Translations under genes and position numbers: made by a program
In this document: in pieces, positions 1-8,391 of the stretch
How the letters are laid out: each line of letters starts with the position of its first letter
Numbering within the stretch: position 1 is the stretch's first letter
Assembly (NCBI RefSeq): GCF_023503965.1
Contig: NZ_CP097298.1
Location: 620,001-684,000 of the forward strand
Reading direction: 5' to 3'
From: Brevundimonas albigilva
GTDB taxonomy: Bacteria; Pseudomonadota; Alphaproteobacteria; Caulobacterales; Caulobacteraceae
Length of the DNA: 64,000 bases
Notes under the pieces: generated by a model
What the model was told of the DNA's origin: nothing
The model's database searches: none
Seen by the model: the letters and a program-made list of their open reading frames with translations, nothing else

Positions 1-393
1 GGCCGGAGCCCAGCGACACCACCGCCGTCGCCGGCCCCGCCGCCAGCACCGCCTCGGCGTTGAAGGCCTGGCCGGACTGGGCGATCTTGGGCACGTCGGG
101 CAGGGTCGGGAACTTGTCGACGAAGGCGCGGTACATGTCCGGGCTGATGCGATTGACGTCCCCGCTCCACGCTGCCAGCAGCGACACCGGGTCCGGATGG
201 ATCAGCGACAGGGCGATCAGGTGCGGCCGTCGTCGATGCTCAGCTTGCCGCCGGGCGGCAGGGCGCGCACGGCCCGGTCGCGCAGGTCGGTCAGCCCCTC
301 GCCGCCCGCTGACGCCTCGTCGCGCCGACCGCAGGCCGACAGCAGCGCCAGGCCGCCGAGGCCGCTCAACAGGATGCGTCGGGACGGGTTCAT
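1..393 (-). CDS. FecB-type ABC transporter substrate-binding lipoprotein (partial, frameshifted)
   Basis: Periplasmic metal- or siderophore-binding component of an ABC importer. The N-terminus is a lipoprotein signal (RRILLSGLGGLALLSAC) with the lipidated Cys in LSAC. After about 58 codons the frame breaks near position 219, and the next frame continues as a type-III periplasmic binding protein (HLIALSLIHPDPVSL, then PDMYRAFVDKFPTLPDVPK and AAGPATAVVSLGSG), the typical FecB/BtuF layout. The gene leaves the window at base 1, so the C-terminus is missing. I prefer the ATG at 393 over the GTG at 399, because GAGGAA lies 6 bases upstream of it. It follows the esterase gene by about 10 bases and should be the third gene of the siderophore operon. 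The break is probably a sequencing error. The exact ligand cannot be told. Confidence 0.7.
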
Positions 394-403
394 TCGCACT
401 TCC

Positions 404-1324
404 TCAGGCCGCCGACGCGACGCCGGCGATGGACAATAGGGCGCGCTCCAGCGATGCGCCCAGCATGGGGCCGTGGCCGAGGCCGGGCAGTTCCTCGTAA
501 CGCGCGGTCACGCCCGCCGCCTCCAGCCGCTCGGCCAGGGTGCGGATCGCGCTGGAGGGCACGGATGACCACATGGGATGGGTGCGGCGGCCGGCCGAGC
601 GACCGGCGACCTCCTCCCCGCCGCTCATCAGCGTCAGGCGCAGCCCCGCCGGGGGCGGCGCGGCCAGGAACGGGTCGACCTCTTCCAAGACCGATCCGTA
701 GTTCCACCACAGGGACGGGCTGGCGGCGTAATAGGCGTCGAAGGACGCGGGCCGGGTCAGGGCGGCGTGCAGCACGCACAGGCCGCCGTAGGAGTGGCCC
801 CAGATCGCGCGCCGATGCGGATCCAGCGCCGCCCGGCCCTGCGCCGCCTGGGCGATCTCGCCCTCAAGGACGTCCAGGAAGGCGTCCGCTCCGCCGCCGG
901 GGCGTCCCGCCGGGTCGGCGACAGGCCGGCCGTCGGGCGCGGCGGGCGTATAGTCCAGGGCGCGCGCCAGGACGTCGAACTGCCGGTCGCCCTCGTAGCC
1001 GACGGCCACGATGACGGGCGGGTCGCCGGCGTCGAGCCGCGCCAGCAGCGGCTCGCTTATCCGGGCCAGGGCCGCGTCGCCGTCCAGCAGATAGACGACC
1101 GGATAGCCCTGCGCCGGCGGCGCCTTCTTCGGCGTGGCGATCCGCACCCGATACAGCCGCGCTCCATCCCGCGAGGGCACGCTCAGGTGTTCGAAGCCGT
1201 AGTAGGCGGACCCTTCCTCGGCCACGGTCGGTCCCGCCGGCGCCTGTCCGCGCGCCTGGCTCATCGCCGGCGCGGCGATCAGGGCCAGCAACGCGGCGAT
1301 CACAATGACGCCCGGTCTCGCCAT
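404..1324 (-). CDS. Alpha/beta-hydrolase, esterase D/Fes family (siderophore esterase-like)
   Basis: A 306-residue secreted esterase-like protein of the PF00756 type. The signal peptide is residues 1 to about 22 (VIVIAALLALIAAPAMSQA). The nucleophile elbow GHSYGG is near residue 174, in the block RRAIWGHSYGGLCVLHAAL. The terminal catalytic His is probably the one in LPGLGHGPML. Proteins with this fold next to siderophore receptors (IroE, Fes, BesA type) hydrolyse ester siderophores to release iron, so that role is inferred from the fold and the neighbours. The ATG overlaps the receptor stop (ATGA), which indicates translational coupling within one operon. A general carboxylesterase role remains possible. 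Confidence 0.75.
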   Translation of the reverse strand: MARPGVIVIAALLALIAAPAMSQARGQAPAGPTVAEEGSAYYGFEHLSVPSRDGARLYRVRIATPKKAPPAQGYPVVYLLDGDAALARISEPLLARLDAGDPPVIVAVGYEGDRQFDVLARALDYTPAAPDGRPVADPAGRPGGGADAFLDVLEGEIAQAAQGRAALDPHRRAIWGHSYGGLCVLHAALTRPASFDAYYAASPSLWWNYGSVLEEVDPFLAAPPPAGLRLTLMSGGEEVAGRSAGRRTHPMWSSVPSSAIRTLAERLEAAGVTARYEELPGLGHGPMLGASLERALLSIAGVASAA

Positions 1325-3381
1325 CAGAATTCGTAGTTCACGCCGATCCAGCCGCGACGGCCGTCGCCCTGGAAGTCGTAATCCGCCACGTCGATGTCCT
1401 CGTCGGCCAGGTTATAGACGCCCAGCTTCACGCTGACCGCCGGCGTCACCCGCCAGTTCGCGCCGATGTCGATGGTGGTGTAGCTGGGGTAGCGACGTCC
1501 CACCTGGGTCGAACCGTTCAGGACGGGCTCGCCGTTCGAGCCGACGCGCAGGCCCGCGTTGATCTCCTCGCCGTGGTAGTTGACGGCGCCCCACAGGTTC
1601 AGGTTCGCCGCGGCGTCGTAGTCGGCGCGGATGTTGGCCATGTGCTCGGGCGTGCGCGACAGCGGCAGGCCGGCGTAGGTCCCCGACTTCTGCTCGGAGT
1701 CGGTGTAGGTGTAGCCCGCCTTCAGGCCCAACGCCGCGAACGGCCGCCACCGCCCCGACAGCTCCACCCCCTGCAGTTCGGCGTCCTGCAGATTGTACCA
1801 GTAGTACAGCCGGTAGTTCGGATTCTCGCTCCAGCGCGCAATGGAGCCGTCCTCGTTATAGACCAGGGCGCTGTCGATCTTGTCCTTGAACTCGGTGCGG
1901 AAGACCGTGGCGCTGGCGGACAGGGTCCGCGACGGGTTCCACAGCAGGCTGACCTCGTAGTTGGTGCTGGTCTCCGGCACGATGTCCGGATCACCGATGA
2001 TGACGCCGCAGGTGCCCGTCGGCCCGACGGTGCAGGTCGCCCCGCCGGTGGTGTAGGCGTAGCCTTCGGCGACCCGACGCAGTTCCGGCGCGCGGAAGCC
2101 GGTCGAGATCCCGCCCTTGATCGTCCACGCCTCCGAAGGCGTCCACACCGCATACAGGCGCGGGCTCCAGTGCGAGCCATAGCGTTCGTGATCGTCGAAC
2201 CTCAGCCCGCCGGTCAGGGCGAACTGCGGGCTCAGCCGCCATTCGTCCTCGACGAACAGGGCCCGCTGCCAGACCTCGAAGGTCTGCGCCTGACGCGGAT
2301 CGACCCCCGGGTTCACGTCGCTAAGCTGGTTCTCGATGTACTGGCCGCCCACCACCAGCTGGTGGTCGCCCAACGGCGTGCCTTCCAGGGGGATGTTGAA
2401 CAGGGCGTCATAGACGGTGTTGGTCAGCTCCGGCGCGCGGACGTTCTTGACGAAGTCGCCGCTGCTCATGGCGTAGTTCTCGCGCGTCGTCTCCTCGCGC
2501 AGCACCGAGAGCTGGCTGGTCCCCCAGTCCCAGCGCCCGTTCCAGCTCAGCGAGCCGGCGGTCCGGTCGTTGGTGTTGTAGTTGGCCGCGGCCGTGGCGG
2601 CCAGGGTCCCGCCCGGGTTGAACTCGCGCTTCACGTCGGTGCGGTCGACCTGCGCCAGCACCTCGTGGTCGGCGTTGGGCGTCCAGGCCAGGCGGCCGGT
2701 CAGGTTCCAGTCCTCGGCCCCGCCGACGCCGCCCAGGATGGCGTCCTCGTCGCGCTGGTAGGACCGACCCCAGATCTGCGCGCCCAGCACGCCCTCGACC
2801 AGCGGACCGGCCAGATAGCCCTGAACCTGGCTCCAGTCGCCGCTGTCGCCGTCCTCCTGGGCCACATAGTCCGCCCCGATGGAGCCGCCCCACCGCACGG
2901 GAACCTTCTTGGTGATGATGTTGACCACGCCGCCGATCGCGTCGGAGCCGTACAGCGACGACATCGGCCCGCGCACCACCTCGATCCGTTCGATGGCGCC
3001 GACGGGCGGCGTGAAGCTCTGCTCCAGGCCGGCGTTGCCGTTGGTGCGGCTGTCGCGGGTCGACTGGCGCTTTCCGTCGACCAGCAACAGGGTGTAGCTG
3101 CCCGGCAGGCCGCGGATGTAGATGTCCTGGAAGTTCGATCCGCCGCTGACCGACACGCCCTCCACGTCGCGCAGCGCATCGGTCAGGTCGGCGTTGGGGC
3201 GGTTGGCCAGGGTTTCCGCCGTGACGATGGAGATCGACGCCGGCGCCTCGACCACGCGCTGGGCCCGCGTCGAGGCGGTCACGACGATGTCGTCGACCTG
3301 CGCCGGTCCTCCGGTCTGCGCCATCGCCGCCGTGGGCAGCGTCAGGGCGGAAAAGGCCAGAAGGGACAGGCGGCGGCGCAT
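1324..3381 (-). CDS. TonB-dependent siderophore receptor
   Basis: Outer-membrane 22-strand gated channel for ferric siderophore uptake. The start is set at MRRRLSLLAFSALTLPTAAMAQ (ATG at 3381), with AGGAG 10 bases upstream. Earlier in-frame starts would put a non-signal extension before it. Visible landmarks: TonB box DDIVVTAS just after the signal peptide; plug domain with LRDVEGVSVSGGSNFQDIYI, RGLPGSYTLLLVDGKR, VERIEV-type IERIEVVRGPMSSLYGSDAI and GGVVNIITKK; beta-barrel ending in the aromatic NYEF. At about 685 residues it is normal for FepA/CirA-like receptors. It leads an operon with the esterase and FecB-like genes and has a Fur-like box upstream, so iron regulation is likely. The specific siderophore is unknown. 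Confidence 0.9.
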   Translation of the reverse strand: MRRRLSLLAFSALTLPTAAMAQTGGPAQVDDIVVTASTRAQRVVEAPASISIVTAETLANRPNADLTDALRDVEGVSVSGGSNFQDIYIRGLPGSYTLLLVDGKRQSTRDSRTNGNAGLEQSFTPPVGAIERIEVVRGPMSSLYGSDAIGGVVNIITKKVPVRWGGSIGADYVAQEDGDSGDWSQVQGYLAGPLVEGVLGAQIWGRSYQRDEDAILGGVGGAEDWNLTGRLAWTPNADHEVLAQVDRTDVKREFNPGGTLAATAAANYNTNDRTAGSLSWNGRWDWGTSQLSVLREETTRENYAMSSGDFVKNVRAPELTNTVYDALFNIPLEGTPLGDHQLVVGGQYIENQLSDVNPGVDPRQAQTFEVWQRALFVEDEWRLSPQFALTGGLRFDDHERYGSHWSPRLYAVWTPSEAWTIKGGISTGFRAPELRRVAEGYAYTTGGATCTVGPTGTCGVIIGDPDIVPETSTNYEVSLLWNPSRTLSASATVFRTEFKDKIDSALVYNEDGSIARWSENPNYRLYYWYNLQDAELQGVELSGRWRPFAALGLKAGYTYTDSEQKSGTYAGLPLSRTPEHMANIRADYDAAANLNLWGAVNYHGEEINAGLRVGSNGEPVLNGSTQVGRRYPSYTTIDIGANWRVTPAVSVKLGVYNLADEDIDVADYDFQGDGRRGWIGVNYEF

Positions 3382-3419
3382 GATGACGGATCTCCTGAAA
3401 GACAAGGCCGCCGGACTAG

Positions 3420-3434
3420 TGCGAATGGTTATCA
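3420..3434 (-). promoter_or_regulatory. Fur-like box upstream of the siderophore receptor
   Basis: On the minus strand the 15-mer TGATAACCATTCGCA matches the 7-1-7 Fur consensus TGATAAT-N-ATTATCA at 11 of 14 defined positions. It lies about 40 bases upstream of the receptor ATG, a sensible promoter position. It is imperfect, so it is a prediction only. Confidence 0.4.
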
Positions 3435-3533
3435 AAAGCAATGGCCCTTCGCCAGGAACCTTCGCTTTTCCGCTCCGCAACACGCGCGTCTGGTCTGCCC
3501 GAGCCTCCGTCCAAGCCGCTTGACGAGCCGTGA

Positions 3534-3548
3534 TGTTATCTCATAACA
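3534..3548 (+). promoter_or_regulatory. Zur box upstream of the zinc receptor
   Basis: TGTTATCTCATAACA is a perfect inverted repeat with 6-base arms around CTC. It matches the GTTAT-N3-ATAAC core of proteobacterial Zur operators and sits 30 bases before the ATG of the ZnuD-like receptor. The operator and the gene family support each other, so zinc repression through Zur is a strong inference. Confidence 0.75.
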
Positions 3549-3577
3549 AGTCAACTTCGCTTTCGAAGGTCTCCCCC

Positions 3578-5612
3578 ATGCGCCGCCTCCCCGTGTCTCG
3601 ATCCCTCCTTCTGGCCGCCGTCGGGTCGTCGGTTCTCGCCGGCGCCGGCGCCGCCGCCGCCCAATCGACGCAGACGCCCACCCAGGTCGACGACATCATC
3701 GTCACGGGGGCGCCCTACGGCGTCAGCCAGCGCGCGGCGGTGATCGCCACCGACGTGCTGGACGAGGAGACCTTGGCCACCGCCCCGGCCGCCTCGCTGG
3801 GCGATCTGCTGAACGGCCGTCCGGGCGTGCGCTCCACGGACTTCGCGCCCGGCGCCAGCCGCCCCGTGATCCGCGGCCTCAGCGGCCCGCGCGTCCAGGT
3901 GCTGACCAACGGCATCGGCCTGATCGACGCCAGCTCCGTCTCCCCCGACCACGCCGTGGCGGCCGATCCTGGAATCCAACCGCATCGAGATCATCCGCGG
4001 CCCGGCCACCCTGGTCTATGGCGGCTCGGCCATCGGCGGGGTGGTCAACATCCTGGACGACCGCATTCCCACCAAGATGCCGGAAGGCGGGATCGACGGC
4101 GTGGTGTCGGCCCAGGCGTCCAGCGTCGATGACGGCCGGGGCGGCTTCGCCCGCGTCACGGCCGGCGCCGGCAACTTCGCCTTCAACGTCGATGCGGTGA
4201 AGCGCAAGACCGACGACTACGACATCCCCGCCCCGGCCATGTCCCAGCGCCTGGCCGACCGCGAAGGCGTCGAACGCGAGGACACGGGCTCCCAGCCCAA
4301 CAGCTACACCGACCTGGAGGCCTGGGGCGTCGGCGGTTCCTACATCGGCGACAAGGGCTTCGGCGGCCTCTCCTACAAGGAGACCGACAGCGAATACGGC
4401 ACCGTCGCCGAAGAGAACGTCTTCATCCAGCTGCACCAGGAGCGCTGGGACGCGCGCGGAGAATACCGCTTCGACGACGGCCCGTTCTCGGCCGTGCGCG
4501 GCTCCTACGGCCATGCGAAATACACCCACACCGAGTTCGAGGATGTCGGCGAGCCCGGCACGGTGTTCAACTCCGACGGCTGGGAAGGCCGCGCCGACCT
4601 GGTCCAGCGCGAGCGCAACGGCTGGAACGGCGCCGTGGGCGTCCAGGCCCTGTCGCGCACCTTCGAGGCCATCGGCGAGGAGGCCTTCGTGCCCACCGTC
4701 GATATCGACGAACTGGGAATCTACACGGTCCAGCGCCTGGATCGCGGGAACCACGGCTTCGAGGGCGGCCTGCGCTACGACCGCCGCGAGCTGAAGGGCA
4801 CGCCCATCGGCGGCGACAGCGAACTGAACCGCGAATTCGACAACTGGTCGGCGTCCGCCGCCGCCTTCCTGCGCCCGGCCAAGGGCCTGTTCCTGGGCCT
4901 CAGCGTGGCCCACAACGAACGGGCGCCCAGCGAGGTCGAGCTGTTCGCCGACGGCGTGCACATCGCCACCGCCGCCTATGAGACCGGCGACGTGAACCTG
5001 GACACCGAAAAGGTCACCACGCTGGAAGGCACGGCCCACTACGACAGGGGCCGCTTCTCGGGCGACCTGCACGTCTATCATTCCTGGTACGACGGCTTCA
5101 TCGACGAGCGCCCGACCGGCGAGGAGTTCTATTTCGACGAGGAGGACGAATACTTCCCCGTCTATCAGTTCACCCAGACCGACGCGAAGTTCTACGGTTT
5201 CGAGGCCGAGGGCTCCTACGCCGTCTGGCAGGACGGCGACCGCACCCTGTCGCTGGAAGGCGCGGCCGACTATGTCCACGCCGAGACCGATTTCGGACCG
5301 GCGGCGCGCATCCCGCCCTACTCCGTGACCGGCCGCCTGGCCTTCACCTCGACCCGCTTCGACGCCAGCGCCGAGGTCCGCCACATCGGCGAGCAGGACC
5401 GCGTGGCCAACGAGTTCGAACTGCCCACCGACGACTACACCCTGCTGAACTTGTCGGCGGCGGTGCGGCCCTTCGCCCAGCAGGACGTCACCCTGTTCGC
5501 CGAGGCCCGCAACCTGACCGACGAGGAAGCCCGCGAGCACGCCTCCTTCCTCAAGGACATCGCGCCCCTGCCCGGCCGAAACCTGCGAGTCGGCGTCGCC
5601 TACCGGTTCTGA
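3578..5612 (+). CDS. znuD: ZnuD-type zinc-regulated TonB-dependent receptor (frameshifted)
   Basis: Outer-membrane receptor for zinc or a zinc complex. The start MRRLPVSRSLLLAAV opens a signal peptide ending near AAAAQS, followed by the TonB-box-like DDIIVTGA. The plug carries family-specific text: LGDLLNGRPGVRSTDFAPGA, RPVIRGLSGPRVQVLTNGI, SSVSPDHAVAADP, then RIEIIRGPATLVYGGSAI. The SPDHA block and the closing SFLKDIAPLPGRNLRVGVAYRF are close to the Neisseria ZnuD pattern. A frameshift near 3968, between AADP and LESNRIEI, splits it into two reading frames. The rest is uninterrupted, and the final residue is Phe as expected. The His-rich loops of Neisseria ZnuD are not obvious; acidic loops (YFDEEDEYF) occur instead. 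Together with the Zur box the assignment is firm. Confidence 0.85.
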
Positions 5613-5629
5613 CCCGACCTTCGCCCGCC

Positions 5630-5661
5630 GTCCCTGTCGAGACCCCCTGTCCGACAGGGAC
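5630..5661 (+). terminator. Hairpin after the zinc receptor
   Basis: GTCCCTGTCG and CGACAGGGAC form a perfect 10-bp stem with a 12-base loop, beginning 18 bases after the receptor stop. There is no U-tract, so it may be a non-canonical terminator or an mRNA-stabilising 3' end. Confidence 0.55.
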
Positions 5662-6149
5662 GCGCGGCGCCCTCCCGTCCCAGGCGACGCGCCGCGCCCT
5701 TACGACACCCGGCCTGAGTGAACCGACCCGTGGGTCAGACCTTCAACGGATCGACGCCGTCGCCGTCACTCCCACTCGATTACTCAGATTTCGGTAAGGC
5801 CCTGAGATAAATGGCTTTATCGAAGCGGCTCTACGAGCGCACCGGCTTATCAACCGATTAATCACGCTAGTCTTGAAAACATTGAACAAATAAGCCGATG
5901 TAAAAACTGCGTGATCGCGCGATGTTTCGAGACGTATTGACAATCTCGATTTCCGATCAACGATCGATTCCCGCACGTTCACTTGCCGCCTCTAGAATAG
6001 CATAGTCAGAGCCTCCATCGCCATCGCTGACGCTGCGCTTCCCTCCAAGGTCGTCAGCCACACTCGCGTCCAGCTTCGCACTCCAGACCAGGCTTCACGA
6101 GAAACTCATTCTTCCGATCTAGGGTCGGCGACTTGCCAGGAGCCTCTCA
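5662..6149. other. Intergenic stretch with lower GC, no supported gene
   Basis: About 490 bases of noticeably lower GC than the flanks (for example 5800-5960). It marks the junction between the metal-uptake genes and the metal-resistance block. A 79-codon open frame on the minus strand is present but has no start signal or recognisable domain, so I do not call it. Confidence 0.5.
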
Positions 6150-6359
6150 ATGAAACCGTCTCGTTTCCAGCTTCAATTCAGCGATATGCTGATCGGTGGG
6201 TCAATCGTCGCCGCGATCTTGTGGGTCGGCCTCGGCGTTTCCATTGGTCATGAGGCGGAAGCCGCGCGCTTGGCGGCGATTGCAGCGCTTCCGGCGTCAC
6301 TAGGCGTCTGGCTTCGCTTGGGGCGTCTCAAGGCCGAGACGAACGAAGTCACCGGCTGA
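6150..6359 (+). CDS. Small membrane protein of unknown function
   Basis: A 69-residue protein that I do not recognise. It has a short polar N-terminus, a hydrophobic helix at about residues 13-32 (MLIGGSIVAAILWVGLGVSI), a second weakly hydrophobic stretch at about 38-55 (ARLAAIAALPASLGVWLRL), and a charged C-terminus. AGGAG lies 8 bases upstream of the ATG, which supports translation. It lies in the same direction as chrA but 200 bases before it, so an operon is not certain. Confidence 0.5.
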   Translation: MKPSRFQLQFSDMLIGGSIVAAILWVGLGVSIGHEAEAARLAAIAALPASLGVWLRLGRLKAETNEVTG

Positions 6360-6572
6360 GGCTCCCTACCCGCAAAGCGCTGTCCCCAGCACCGCACAAG
6401 TATGCCAGGCGCACCCCGCCGGGCTGCGCGATCGGCTTGCCAAGTTATCCCTGATGGCCGATGACTACGGCTCCGGGGCGACGCGGGCTCCCGGCGACAG
6501 ATGGCTTTCGTCATCCAAGACCCGCTCAAGGCCATGCGTCAGGCGCGTGGTTTCGAGCGCATGGATGGAAAG

Positions 6573-7793
6573 ATGATAGAAGCCCCCTCCCCTGCACCCA
6601 GCAAGTCGGACGTGGGTCCGCCCGAGATGGGCTACGGCAAACTCTTCCTGATTTTCCTCGGTTTCGGCTTCATGGCCTGGGGCGGGCCGGTCGCCCAGAT
6701 CGCGATGATCCGGCGTGAGCTGGTGGAGGCGCGGGGCTGGATATCCAGCGATCGTTTCAATCGGCTGCTGGCCGTGATGCAGGTGCTTCCAGGACCCGAG
6801 GCGCACGAGTTGTGCGTGCACCTGGGCATGCGCGCCAAGGGACGGATCGGCGGCCTTCTGGCCGGCCTCGGCTTCATGGCGCCGGGCTTCGTGCTGATGC
6901 TGCTGTTGTCCTGGGCGTACTTCGCACTGGATATGGAAGGCACTCTAGTCGGCGCCGCCTTCCTGGGGGTCCAGGCGGCGGTCATCGCCCTGATCGTGCG
7001 CGCTGTGCACCGGATCGGCGAACACGTTCTTCTGACCCTCAAACTTTGGGGTGTGGCGGCCGCTTGCGCCCTGGGCGCTCTGGCGGGCGCGCCGTTCTGG
7101 ATCAGTCTGCCCGCGGCAGGTGCGGTGTTTGCGCTGTTTTCCCTGCGGCAGCCGATCTGGGCCGCTCTGGTCGGGGTCGGAGCGGCTCTCGCCTGCGCGG
7201 CTATCGTTCTACTCTCACCGGAAGATGTGTCCTCCGCGCAGGCTACGGTGGCGCAAAGCCCAGCCTCACTGCCGGCCCTGTTCCTTTCGGGACTGAAGGC
7301 CGGGCTCCTGACGTTCGGCGGCGCCTATACCGCCATTCCGTTTGTTCGCAACGACGCGGTTGGACAGGGTTGGATGAGCGACGCACAGTTCCTCGACGGC
7401 CTCGCGCTATCCGGCGTCTTGCCCGCGCCCCTCATCATCTTCGCCACCTTCGTGGGCTACGTCCCCGGCGGCCCGCTCGGGGCCGTAGCCATGACGGCGG
7501 GCGTCTTCCTCCCCGCCTTCGCCTTTTCCTTGCTGTTCTACGACCGGCTGGAGCAGGTGGTCGAGAACCCCCGCCTCCAGGCTCTTCTTGAAGGCGTAGC
7601 GGCGGGTGTGGTCGGTCTTATCGCGGCGACGACGCTGGAGCTTGGGAGAGACACCGCGACGCGCATCGATCCGCTCATCGTGGGCCTGGCGATCTTCGGC
7701 GCGGCGCTGCTGTTGCTCTATTTCTGGAAAAGCCGTTGGAACGTGCCGGTCTGCATCCTGGCGGCGGGCGCGGTGGGAGCCGCGCTGCTGTAG
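6573..7793 (+). CDS. chrA: Chromate transporter ChrA (long-chain CHR family)
   Basis: Inner-membrane chromate efflux protein of the two-domain CHR type. The N-terminal half has FGFMAWGGPVAQIAMIRREL followed by GWISSDRFNRLLAVMQVLPGPEAHEL. The C-terminal half repeats the pattern with GLLTFGGAYTAIPFVRNDAV, GWMSDAQFLDGLALSGVLPAPLIIF and FVGYVPGG. About ten hydrophobic helices are visible, and the length of about 406 residues is normal. The start is uncertain: in-frame ATGs also occur at 6501, 6534 and 6561, and none has a strong ribosome site. It precedes the czc genes on the same strand, forming a metal-resistance block. Chromate as substrate is known for the family and was not tested here. Confidence 0.85.
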   Translation: MIEAPSPAPSKSDVGPPEMGYGKLFLIFLGFGFMAWGGPVAQIAMIRRELVEARGWISSDRFNRLLAVMQVLPGPEAHELCVHLGMRAKGRIGGLLAGLGFMAPGFVLMLLLSWAYFALDMEGTLVGAAFLGVQAAVIALIVRAVHRIGEHVLLTLKLWGVAAACALGALAGAPFWISLPAAGAVFALFSLRQPIWAALVGVGAALACAAIVLLSPEDVSSAQATVAQSPASLPALFLSGLKAGLLTFGGAYTAIPFVRNDAVGQGWMSDAQFLDGLALSGVLPAPLIIFATFVGYVPGGPLGAVAMTAGVFLPAFAFSLLFYDRLEQVVENPRLQALLEGVAAGVVGLIAATTLELGRDTATRIDPLIVGLAIFGAALLLLYFWKSRWNVPVCILAAGAVGAALL

Positions 7794-7896
7794 TCGTGCC
7801 GGGCGCCGGAGGGAGCCTGACCACACACCGACGCGACGATCCGGTCGTTGCGCCTCGCCCCGATTCCGCCTAAGCGGCGAAGGTCGGGGATTTATC

Positions 7897-8343
7897 GTGC
7901 CGCACCTTGCTCGTCTCGTCTGCGCCTGTCTCGGGGTGATCGTCATGATCGCCCTGCAGGCGCATGGCGTGATCAACACGCAGCACCGGATCGATCACGC
8001 CCTACAGTTTCCGGGCGTCGCTTACGCGGAAACCGCATCGGTCGATCACGACCATTCTGAGGATCATGACCACGGTCACGATCATGAGTCCTTTGATCCA
8101 GAGCCGCTCTCGACCGACATCGCCGAGGCCGTCGATGTCGCCGACACCGGCGGGGACAGCCCCATCAATCACCACCATCACAGCGGGGGCGATATTCACG
8201 TCGCCCTGGCTGCACCGGCACACCCGGCGCAAGCGGTGATCTCCGCAGCCGCCCGTCTCGGGCCGATGGACAGTCTCGCGCCGCCCGGCCTCAGGGGCGA
8301 TGGACCGTCCCACCCTCCTAAACAGCAGCGCCTGATCGCCTGA
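7897..8343 (+). CDS. Histidine-rich periplasmic or membrane-anchored protein of the czc cluster
   Basis: A 148-residue protein starting at GTG, with GGGGA upstream. An N-terminal hydrophobic segment (LVCACLGVIVMIALQAHGV) is followed by a clear metal-binding tract, DHDHSEDHDHGHDH, near residues 50-64 and a second cluster, NHHHHSGGDIH, near residues 90-100. It lies immediately before czcC, where CzcI-like small proteins often sit. Binding of Zn, Cd or Co in the periplasm is a reasonable inference, but I cannot place it in a named family. Confidence 0.6.
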   Translation: MPHLARLVCACLGVIVMIALQAHGVINTQHRIDHALQFPGVAYAETASVDHDHSEDHDHGHDHESFDPEPLSTDIAEAVDVADTGGDSPINHHHHSGGDIHVALAAPAHPAQAVISAAARLGPMDSLAPPGLRGDGPSHPPKQQRLIA

Positions 8344-8391
8344 TCCTGCGCGGCCTGACGGCTGCGCGCGCCCTGTTTTCGGAGACATCCC

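Noticed and set aside
1573..3546. 657-codon frame opposite the siderophore receptor
   Set aside because: Antisense shadow of a high-GC gene; no domain text, while the receptor frame on the other strand is fully recognisable.
5743..5982. 79-codon open frame on the minus strand in the low-GC gap
   Set aside because: No ribosome site, no domain, and basic composition as expected from translated non-coding DNA.
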